Translations under genes and position numbers: made by a program
Shown here: positions 54,597 through 64,000 of the stretch, piece by piece
Layout of the letters: each line of letters starts with the position of its first letter
How positions within the stretch are numbered: position 1 is the first letter of the stretch
Assembly: GCA_035222895.1 (NCBI GenBank)
Contig: JAVYIG010004952.1
Span: 62,001 to 126,000, forward strand
Direction: 5' to 3'
DNA: 64,000 bases
DNA from: Strongylocentrotus droebachiensis
Taxonomy: Eukaryota; Echinodermata; Echinoidea; Camarodonta; Strongylocentrotidae
Notes under the pieces: model-generated
Told to the model about the DNA's origin: nothing
Databases searched by the model: none
What the model saw: the letters and a program-made list of their open reading frames with translations, nothing else

Positions 54597-56840
54597 ATTT
54601 CTTTGTCTAATTAATTATTAAGTTATTAATGTCAACCACTATATCAACCGGAAGATGAACAATTTATTCAAATATGGATGTTGTTATGGATCTGGAATGT
54701 ACAATGACTAATTCATTATCTAATATATCTGAAGCAGTTAGCATTTAATTCCTAAAGATATTAACTTCTGCTACATTTTTTTCTTCAAGTCATCATTTAG
54801 GAGATGCAACGAAATGAACAATGGTTTTGGGCAAGCATGTAAGCCTATTTGAACTTAACAAATTTTCTTTTCCATGGAATATATAGTGCACACTTACTGA
54901 TATTCTTCATAAACTTTAATGCTCATCTACCAACATTTACCATTTTCAGACTTAAATTGCTATAACTTGTAGCATCAATTTGTATTAATCAATTTTGTTC
55001 AAATTCAGAGGAAATATTTGTTTCGAGGGGGAAAACATTTTGATGATGGGTTTTAGGAGTACCTATATGGTGAACCAAAATATTGCAGTTTTTCAAGAAG
55101 TATTCTGATTTTTCAAATCACTTGTATCTCATTATGGAAACAGCAGAAAATTTCAAATAGCCATCATTAAATTGAAGTTATATAAACTTACAATTTACCT
55201 GTAAATTTAACAAGTGATATACCTGTACACTTCTGAGTAGTCTAGTAGTGGTTGGAGTTTGGATTTCTAACAATCTGTAATTTCTTGTTTCTACCCAATC
55301 CATACAACTTGAGTGTTTGTAATGTTAATTCTATTAAGATTGGACATACTTGCAAAGTCATCATATATATGTACTTGTCTATCTATCAGTTTTGAACAAA
55401 AAAGGGCCAGTAAGGTTTCTCTTTTCATTCTGATGAATTTAAGAAATTCAAAGAAAACTGCCCATGACGTTTTATTTGTGATCGCCTCTCTTTCTTTGAG
55501 AACAGGGTGTTCATATTTGTCGGTTTGGAGACTTCATTTTCTGTTAACAATTTTTAACAAACTCAGTAGGAGCTATGGTTTGTACTGTGTAGAGTACTTT
55601 CTATTACTTCATTTGTTCTTGATATAACACTTGACATCTATACTTTTGGTGACAAAATTTGTCTGATCACATTGCTTGTAAGATTTAAAAAAAAGCTTGA
55701 TTGAATACTGATTTGAAGCCTCCAAACAAATCATTCGAAATCCTAAGATACTTGACCATAGATAGTAGGAAAATGCTCCACTTTTTGAAAAAGAGGGAGA
55801 GAATTTTTTTTGTGTTAACACCTGAAGCCTCCAGGCCTCTGTAACATCAAAAAGATTAATTTCCATTTGTTTAACCCTAGACTGGTCTGTTGCATTCTTA
55901 ATCTGAATTGCAATCATATGTTAAGATGCGCCGACTGCTTTAAAGCTAAACATAATTAGATATCAAGGGAATTATTTGACAAACTAACTGATGACTAAAG
56001 ATTGTTTTGAATGCCTCAAGCATTTGCTAACATTATTCAAATCGAACGTCATGTTTGCTTTAATCTACTGAAAGTACAGGAATGCAGTTGGAGTGACTGA
56101 TTGATTACTTTTTTTAATTTGTTATAATAGACAAGAATGTCATATTTCATAATATGTTTTGGAAAAAAATTGATATGTGTCACCTCTTTCTAACTTTGAA
56201 GGAATGAGAATTACCAAACTTACTGTTCCTGACAATTGCAGGCATCTTTTTCGTCAGGAAAGTGTACTTTTACCCCCACTTTCAACAGTAAGTTAGTTGT
56301 TGTATATTAATATAGGCCTCGGTCTTACCTTCATCGCAAAACACTTACACAAGAAGGTTGTTTAGTTATCTTTTAAGTTACAATTCCCTAGGGTCAGGTT
56401 TACCCTTTGTCTTTATTATCTAACTCTAATCTGGGGAAGAAAAATAAAACATTCATAAAACACTATAGAATCATTTGAATATTTCATGCATATGGATGAT
56501 GCCCTGTGTGCTATATATTTCACAATTGTATGTTTACATTATACCTTTATTGTTAAAGTGTGTTTGATTTACATTTATTAAAACAACAAGTAAATATGCA
56601 ATTGGTGTGTCTGGTCATTTCTTTCTTATATGGCAAATATTTAGGGACAAGTGTTCTGTACGTTGCACTCATGTTTCTTTAATATTTTCTTTATTGTGTT
56701 GTCTGCATCTGTTTTCATCCCCTTTCTTTCTTACTTTAGTATATGTTATGTTTTCAGTCTTGCCCTATCTAAACAAGTTTTTCATATCATGTTCTGTCCA
56801 CTCCTGTTTTATCTGATAATAGTAGAAGTAGTATTATTAG
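54597..56840. other. AT-rich DNA, no gene seen
   Basis: No exon with supporting similarity, SINE head or inverted repeat was recognised in this 2.2 kb. Confidence 0.5.
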
Positions 56841-56960
56841 TAATAGTCATAGTCGAAGGCTCTCTCAAAGCGCTTTACAGATATATATATACAGATATAG
56901 ATATATATAGTAGTAGTAGTAGTATGGTAGTAGTAGTGGTAGTAGTAGTAGTATAAGTAT
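56841..56960. repeat. SINE/LINE tail fragment and (TAG)n microsatellite
   Basis: GGCTCTCTCAAAGCGCTTTACAGATAT resembles the inverted tail region of the SINE at 8924. (AT)n follows and then (TAG)n with GGT interruptions at 56909-56955. Confidence 0.5.
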
Positions 56961-57004
56961 GAGTCGGCTAACTCGGTCCCGCTGAAAAACGGTCAGTTTC
57001 TGAA

Positions 57005-57031
57005 GGGTAGGGTTAGGGTTAGGGTTAGGGT
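57005..57031 (+). repeat. Interstitial telomere-like (TTAGGG) tract
   Basis: AAGGGTAGGGTTAGGGTT continues to give four consecutive TAGGG/TTAGGG units before GTAAAATG. TTAGGG is the telomere repeat of deuterostomes and many other animals. At about four units it is far too short to be a chromosome end. Confidence 0.85.
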
Positions 57032-58087
57032 AAAATGCACAATTACCACATGAATAACAACACTGTGCGACACATTATGTACAATAACACCATACCCAAA
57101 AGAAACGAACGAACTCATATGTTTAATTAATAACACAAGAGGGAGACCTTTATTTTTTAAAGACGTAACATAATTTTTTTCACACCCATTTTTTCTCGCT
57201 TTTGCTTCTATTACACTCATATAGCAAAAGAGTGTCTTCTTTGCGAATGAACCTTTAGGAAACATGTTCATGATGATAAAATATATGCTCACAAATCTGA
57301 AAACATTCAATACGTTTGGGAGCTGAAGGTTTTGTTGTTGGTGCACAGTGACACTTCTGCATGTTTTCCTATATAATCATATAGAAACCAAAAAGAAACG
57401 AGTTAAACCGATATCGACATAAAATGATCTCTGATCATTCTAAACCCCCCAAAAGTTTGAGGCAACGATTAAATGTTTCGGTGAACCCTTTTCATGTTCC
57501 CAGATAATGCTTCTTCACATATTTTCGTAGATTTTCTTTTTTTGTATGCCGCACAGTTCCCAGTTACCTCGACAGACAAAAAATGGTAAATGACTATAGG
57601 AATAAACGTTTATAAATACAATTAAAGCACTGCGAGTTCCAGAAATTTCAACAAAGGCAAATGAAAAGATTTTCAATAAATTACAAAAGGAATTAGCTCT
57701 GTCAAAGGTTTTTAAAATGTTTAAAAGTGATGTTTGCTGTTAAGCTATATTATCAAATAAAATCAAATGATGGGGTGTTCCAGCATATCATCCAAGAAGG
57801 TCTTTTGTAGGAAATATGTAGCGAATAGAAAAAGAATAGCAACGAAAATTCCACCTTTCTAAAAGAATAGGATTAATGAATATTTTGTCTAAATCTCGTC
57901 CTTATCCGTCCATAAATGACTTCAAAACGTTTGCGGTGCATAGTTTCGTGGGCTATAGCAAGTACTGTGCGACGTTTTTGCGTGCAAATATCCGTAGAAA
58001 AATAATCGATTCAAATTAGCGAAAGCGAACGAAAACTGAATTCAAGGCTCAAATCTTGTCGCATAGTGTAATGTTCCAGAGCACTAG
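57032..58087. other. Right end of the 9.2-kb non-satellite segment
   Basis: AT-rich DNA without a recognisable gene. It ends ...GAGCACTAG directly before satellite sequence resumes at 58088. Confidence 0.5.
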
Positions 58088-61000
58088 AAAGAGAAGATAA
58101 AAAGAAAGAAAGAAGAGGAAGAAGAATAAGAAGAAAAGAGAGAAACGGGGGCGAAGGGATCTTGCCTCCTCCCCCCCCCCCCGCCAAAAAATAAATAAGA
58201 GAGAGAGAGAAGGCAAAGGCAAAGGCAAAGGCAAAGAGAAGATAAAATGAAAGAAAGAAGCGGAATAAGAAGGAAAGAGGGAAATGGGTAAGGGCGAAGG
58301 GCACTTGCTCCCCCCCCCCCTCCCCGCCAAAAAAAAAATGAGAGAGAGAGAGAATGGAAAGGGAAAGGGAAATAGAAGAAAAAAGGAAAGAATGAAAAGG
58401 AAGAAGAAAAAAAAGAGGGAAACAGGGGCGAAGGGCTCTTGCCTACCCCCTCCCCCCCAACCCCCCCCCCCCCCCACCAAAAAATAAATGAGAGAGAAAG
58501 AGAAGGGAAAGGGAAAGGGAAAGAGATGATAAAAGGAAAGAGAGAAGAGGAAGAAGAAGAAAAGAGGGAAACGGGGGCGAAAGGCCCTCCCCCCCTCCCC
58601 CCGCCAAAAAATAAAAAAAGAGAGAGAGAGAGAGAAGGGAAAGGGAAAAGGAAAGGGAAAGAAAATATAAAGGAAAGAAAGAAGAGGAAGAAGAATAAGA
58701 AGAAAAGAGGGAAACGGGGGCGAAAGGCTCTCGCCTTCCTCCCCCCCCCCCCCCGCCAAAAAATAAATAAGAGAGAGAGAGAAGGCAAAGGCAAAGGCAA
58801 AGGCAAAGAGAAGATAAAATGAAAGAAAGAAGCGGAATAAGAAGGAAAGAGGGAAATGGGTAAGGGCGAAGGGCACTTGCTCCCCCCCCCCCCCCCTCCC
58901 CGCCAAAAAAAAAAATGAGAGAGAGAGAGAATGGAAAGGGAAAGGGAAATAGAAGAAAAAAGGAAAGAATGAAAAGGAAGAAGAAAAAAAAGAGGGAAAC
59001 GGGGGCGAAGGGCTCTTGCCTCCCCCCCCCCCCCCCCCCCGCCAAAAAAAAAAAGAGAGAGAGATAGAGAAGAGAAAGGGAAAGGGAAAGAGATGATAAA
59101 AGGAAAGAGAGAAGAGGAAGAAGAAGAAAAGAGGGAAACGGGGGCGAAAGGCCCTCCCCCCCTCCCCCCGCCAAAAAATAAAAAAAAGAGAGAGAGAGAG
59201 GGAAGGGAAAGGGAAAAGGAAAGGGAAAGAAAATATAAAGGAAAGAAAGAAGAGGAAGAAGAATAAGAAGAAAAGAGGGAAACGGGGGCGAAAGGCTCTC
59301 GCCTCCCTCCCCCCGTCAAAAAATAAATAAAAGAAAGAGAGAGAAAGGAAAGGGAAAGAGAATATAAAGGAAAGAAAGAAAAAGAAGAAGAATAAGAAGA
59401 AAAGAGGGAAACGGGGGCGAAGGGCTCTTGCCTCCCCCCCCCCCCCCCGCCAAAAAATAAATGAGATAGAGAGAGAGAACGAAAAGGCAAAGGCAAAGGC
59501 AAAGAGAATATAAAGGAAAGAAAGAACAGGAAGAAGAATAAGAAGGAAAGATGGAAACGGGGGCAAAGGACTCTTGCTTCCTCCACCCCCCCCCCCCCGC
59601 CAAAAAATAAATAAGAGAGAGAGAGAGAACGGAAAGGCAAAGGCAAAGGCAAAGAGAAGATAAAATGAAAGAATGAAGCGGAATAAGAAGGAAAGAGGTA
59701 AATGGGGAAAGGGCGAAGGGCTTTTGCCTCCCCCCCCCCCTCCCCGCCAAAAAAAAAAAATAAGAGAGAGAGAGAAGGGAAAGGGAAAGGGAAAAAGAAG
59801 ATAAAAGGAAAGAAAGAAGAGGAAGAAGAAGAAAAGAGGTAAACGGTGGCGAAGGACTCTTGCCTCCCTCCCCCCGCCAAAAAATAAATAAAAGAAAGAG
59901 AGAGAGAAGGGAAAGGGAAAAGGAAAGGGAAAGAGAATTTAAAGGAAAGAAAGAAGTCGATGAAGAATAAAAAGAAAAGAGGGAATTGGGTGCGAAGGGC
60001 TCTTGCCCCCCCCCCCCCGAACCACCCCCCCCCCCCCCCCGCCAAAAATGAATAAGAGAGAGAGAGAGAGAGAAAGGAAAGGAAAGAGAATATAAAAGGA
60101 AAGAAAGAAGAGGAATAGGAATAGAAAGAAAAGAGGGAAACGGGGGCGAAGGGCTCTTGCCTCCTCCCCCCCCCCCCCTCCCGCCAAAAAATAAATAAGA
60201 GAGAGAGAGAGAGAACGGAAAGGGAAAGGCAAAGGCAAAGAGAAGATAAAATGAAAGAAAGAAGCGGAATAAGAAGGAAAGAGGGAAATGGGGAAAGGGC
60301 GAAGGGCTCTTTCCTCCCTCCCCCCGCCAAAAAATAAATAACAGAGAGAGAGAGAGAGAAGGGAAAGGGAAAAGGAAAGGGAAAGAGAATATAAAGGAAA
60401 GAAAGAAGAGAGAAGAGGAAGAAGAAGAAAAGAGGGAAACGTGGGCGAAGGGCTCTAGCCCCCCTCCCCCCGCCAAAAAATAAATAAGAGAAAGATAGAG
60501 AAGAGAGAAGGAAAGGGAAAGAGGTGATAAAAGGAAAGAGAGAAGAGGAAGAAGAAGAAAAGAAGGAAACGGGGGAGAAGGGCTCTTGCCTCCCTCCCCC
60601 CGCCAAAAAATAAATAAAAGAGAGAGAGAGGGAGAGAAGGGAAAGGGAAAAGGAAAGGGAAAGAGAAGATGAAAAGAAAGAAAGAAGAGGAAGAAGAATA
60701 AGAAGAAAAGAGAGAAACGGGGGCGAAGGGCTCTTGCCTCCTCCCCCCCCCCCCCCGCCAAAAAATAAATAGGAGAGAGAGAGAGAGAACGGAAAGGCAA
60801 AGGCAAAGGCAAAGAGAAGATAAAAGGAAAGAAAGAAGCGGAATAAGAAGGAAAGAGGGAAATGGGTAAGGGCGAAGGGCACTTGCTTCCCCCCCCCCTC
60901 CCCCCCCCCCCTCCCCTCAAAAAAAAATGAGAGAGAGAGAATGGAAAGGGAAAGGGAAATAGAAGTAAAAAGGAAAGAATGAAAAGGAAGAAGAAAAAAA

Positions 61001-64000
61001 GAGGGAAACAGGGGCGAAGGGCTCTTGCCTCCTCCCCCCCCTCCTGCCAAAAAATAAAAATAAGAGAGAGAGAGAGAAGGGAAAGGGAAAGAGAAAGAGA
61101 AGATAAAAGGAAAGAGAGAAGAGGAAGAAGAAGAAAAGAGGGAAACGGGGGAGAAGGGCTCTTGCCTCCCTCCCCCCGCCAAAAAATAAATAAAAGAGAG
61201 AGAGAGAGAGAGAAGGGAAAGGGAAAAGGAAAGGGAAAGAGAAGATAAAAAGAAAGAAAGAAGAGGAAGAAGAATAAGAAGAAAAGAGAGAAACGGGGGC
61301 GAAGGGATCTTGCCTCCTCCCCCCCCCCCCCCCCCCCCGCCAAAAAATAAATAAGAGAGAGAGAGAAGGCAAAGGCAAAGGCAAAGGCAAAGAGAAGATA
61401 AAATGAAAAAAAGAAGCGGAATAAGAAGGAAAGAGGGAAATGGGTAAGGGCGAAGGGCACTTGCTCCCCCCCCCCCCTCCCCGCCAAAAAAAAAATGAGA
61501 GAGAGAGAGAATGGAAAGGGAATGGGAAAGGGAAAGATAAGATAAAAGGAAAGAGAGAATAGGAAGAAGAAGAAAAGTGGGAAACGGGGGCGAAGGGCTC
61601 TTGCCTCCTCCCCCCGCCAAAAAATAAATAAAAGAGAGAGAGAGAGAAGGGAAAGGGAAAAGGAAAGGGAAAGAGATAAAAGAAATAAAGAAGAGAGAAG
61701 AGGAAGAAGAAGAAAAGAGGGAAACGGGGGCGAAGGGCTCTTGCCTCCCCCCCCCCCCCGCCAAAAAAAAAAGAGAGAGATAGAGAAGAGAAAGGGAAAG
61801 GGAAAGAGATGATAAAAGGAAAGAGAGAAGAGGAAGAAGAAGAAAAGAGGGAAACGGGGGCGAAAGACCCTCCCCCCCTCCCCCCCGCCAAAAAATAAAA
61901 AAGAGAGAGAGAGAGAGAGAGAAGGGAAAGGGAAAAGGAAAGGGAAAGAAAATATAAAGGAAAGAAAGAAGAGGAAGAAGAATAAGAAGGAAAGAGGGAA
62001 AGGGGGGCAAAGGACTCTTGCTTCCTCCACCCCCCCCCCCCCCGCCAAAAAATAAATAAGAGAGAGAGAGAGAACGGAAAGGCAAAGGCAAAGGCAAAGA
62101 GAAGATAAAATGAAAGAATGAAGCGGAATAAGAAGGAAAGAGGGAAATGGGGAAAGGGCGAAGGGCTTTTGCCTCCCTCACCCCCCCCCTCCCCGCCAAA
62201 AAAAAAATAAGAGAGAGAGAGAAGGGAAAGGGAAAGGGAAAAAGAAGATAAAAGGAAAGAAAGAAGAGGAAGAAGAAGAAAAGAGGTAAACGGTGGCGAA
62301 GGACTCTTGCCTCCCTCCCCCCGCCAAAATATAAATAAAAGAAAGAGAGAGAGAAGGGAAAGGGAAAAGGAAAGGGAAAGAGAATTTAAAGGAAAGAAAG
62401 AAGTCGATGAAGAATAAAAAGAAAAGAGGGAATTGGGTGCGAAGGGCTCTTGCCCCCCCCCCCCCCAACCACCCCCCCCCCCCCCCGCCAAAAACGAATA
62501 AGAGAGAGAGAGAGAGAAAGGAAAGGAAAGAGAATATAAAAGGAAAGAAAGAAGAGGAAGAAGAATAAAAAGAAAAGAGGGAAACGGGGGCGAAGGGCTC
62601 TTGCCTCCTCCCCCCCCCCCCTCCCGCCAAAAAATAAATAAGAGAGAGAGAGAGAGAGAACGGAAAGGCAAAGGCAAAGGCAAAGAGAAGATAAAATGAA
62701 AGAAAGAAGCGGAATAAGAATGAAAGAGGGAAACGGGGAAAGGGCGAAGGGCTATTGCCTCCCCCCCCCCCCCCCCTCCCCGCCAAAAAAAAAATAAGAG
62801 ATAGAGAGTAGAGAAAGGGAAAGGGAAAGGGAAGAGAAGATAAATGGAAAGAAAGAAGAGAAAGAAGAAGAAAAGAGGGAAACTGGGGCGAAGGTCTCTT
62901 GCCTCCTCGCCCCCCCCCCCTGCCAAAAAATAAATAAGAGAGAGAAAGAGAAGGGAAAGGGTAAGAGAAAGAAAAGATAAAAGGAAAGAGAGAAGAGGAA
63001 GAAGAAGAAAAGAGGGAAACGGGGGCGAAAGGCCCTCCCCCCCTCCCCCCGCCAAAAAATAAAAAAAGAGAGAGAGAGAGAGAAGGGAAAGGGAAAAGGA
63101 AAGGGAAAGAAAATATAAAGGAAAGAAAGAAGAGGAAGAAGAATAAGAAGAAAAGAGGGAAACGGGGGCGAAAGGCTCTCGCCTTCCTCCCCCCCCCCCC
63201 CGCCAAAAAATAAATAAGAGAGAGAGAGAAGGCAAAGGCAAAGGCAAAGGCAAAGAGAAGATAAAATGAAAGAAAGAAGCGGAATAAGAAGGAAAGAGGG
63301 AAATGGGTAAGGGCGAAGGGCACTTGCTCCCCCCCCCCCTCCCCGCCAAAAAAAAAAATGAGAGAGAGAGAGAATGGAAAGGGAAAGGGAAATAGAAGAA
63401 AAAAGGAAAGAATGAAAAGGAAGAAGAAAAAAAAGAGGGAAACGGGGGCGAAGGGCTCTTGCCTCCCCCCCCCCCCCCCCCGCCAAAAAAAAAAAGAGAG
63501 AGAGATAGAGAAGAGAAAGGGAAAGGGAAAGAGATGATAAAAGGAAAGAGAGAAGAGGAAGAAGAAGAAAAGAGGGAAACGGGGGCGAAAGGCCCTCCCC
63601 CCCTCCCCCCGCCAAAAAATAAAAAAAAGAGAGAGAGAGAGGGAAGGGAAAGGGAAAAGGAAAGGGAAAGAAAATATAAAGGAAAGAAAGAAGAGGAAGA
63701 AGAATAAGAAGAAAAGAGGGAAACGGGGGCGAAAGGCTCTCGCCTCCCTCCCCCCGTCAAAAAATAAATAAAAGAAAGAGAGAGAAAGGAAAGGGAAAGA
63801 GAATATAAAGGAAAGAAAGAAAAAGAAGAAGAATAAGAAGAAAAGAGGGAAACGGGGGCGAAGGGCTCTTGCCTCCCCCCCCCCCCCCCGCCAAAAAATA
63901 AATGAGATAGAGAGAGAGAACGAAAAGGCAAAGGCAAAGGCAAAGAGAATATAAAGGAAAGAAAGAACAGGAAGAAGAATAAGAAGGAAAGATGGAAACG
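58088..64000. repeat. Purine-rich satellite array, third block, runs off the window
   Basis: About 40 further units of the same satellite. From 58088 to about 63020 it follows the order of 33783 to about 38720 unit by unit, including rare marks such as GTCGATGAAG (62403 and 38111) and CTCCTCGCCCC (62902 and 38612). After about 63020 it jumps back to the order seen from about 34275. This is long-range higher-order duplication within the array. The end of the array is not in the window. Confidence 0.95.

Noticed and set aside
48896..58087. Helitron as the vehicle of the 9.2-kb insertion
   Set aside because: The segment ends in CTAG, but the next base is A where a Helitron target has T, the left end lacks the expected 5' TC at the junction, and there is no helicase or GC-rich terminal hairpin.
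58049..63943. Further long minus-strand open frames in the last satellite block
   Set aside because: Same cause as above; the same translated phrases recur in every unit.

Overview
The window looks like nuclear DNA from a marine invertebrate deuterostome, most likely an echinoderm such as a sea urchin or sea star. This rests on split genes with GT-AG introns, a PLAC8-family gene, many tRNA-derived SINEs with a GCGCTATATAA...(ATT)n tail, L2/CR1-like LINE remnants, foldback elements and an interstitial TTAGGG block. The species is not determined.

Positions 1-30000 hold one convincing gene and a dense layer of repeats. The gene is a PLAC8/cornifelin-family gene on the + strand: five coding exons joined from 8841 to 20119, 137 codons, all splice phases agreeing. 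Its introns and flanks carry at least seven tRNA-derived SINEs, an LINE reverse-transcriptase remnant (2795-3060, minus), CT/GA and CA microsatellites, several inverted-repeat elements, a hAT-like element with an 8-bp target duplication (18249-19753), a 1.2-kb foldback element (25843-27069) and a near-perfect 230-bp palindrome (28921-29150). A CpG-rich, promoter-like patch at 29340-29690 contains a CRE, a 16-bp GC palindrome and seven perfect AP-1 sites.

Positions 30000-64000 are dominated by one satellite of about 147-bp units. Each unit has a long purine stretch, a 6-22-base C tract, an A-rich CGCCAAAAAATAAATAAG segment and a (GA)n run. Blocks lie at 30008-30215, 32395-48895 and 58088 to the window end. 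The very long minus-strand open frames here are a by-product of the polypyrimidine sequence and are not proteins. The first two blocks are separated by a 2.2-kb insert (30216-32406) that contains a second tandem array of about 16 units of roughly 110 bp, most with a d(GCGAAGC) mini-hairpin core.

The last two satellite blocks are separated by 9.2 kb of ordinary DNA (48896-58087), placed inside a single satellite unit. The same flanking satellite sequence exists uninterrupted at about 33782/33783, so an 'empty site' is visible in the same window. The 9.2-kb segment carries a five-exon gene for a small C2H2-type zinc-finger protein of unknown function (49245-52595), a degraded L2/CR1-like LINE (53490-54596), an inverted-repeat element and an interstitial telomere-like tract. 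The two genes have no evident functional link. No bacterial operons, CRISPR arrays or rRNA genes are seen.
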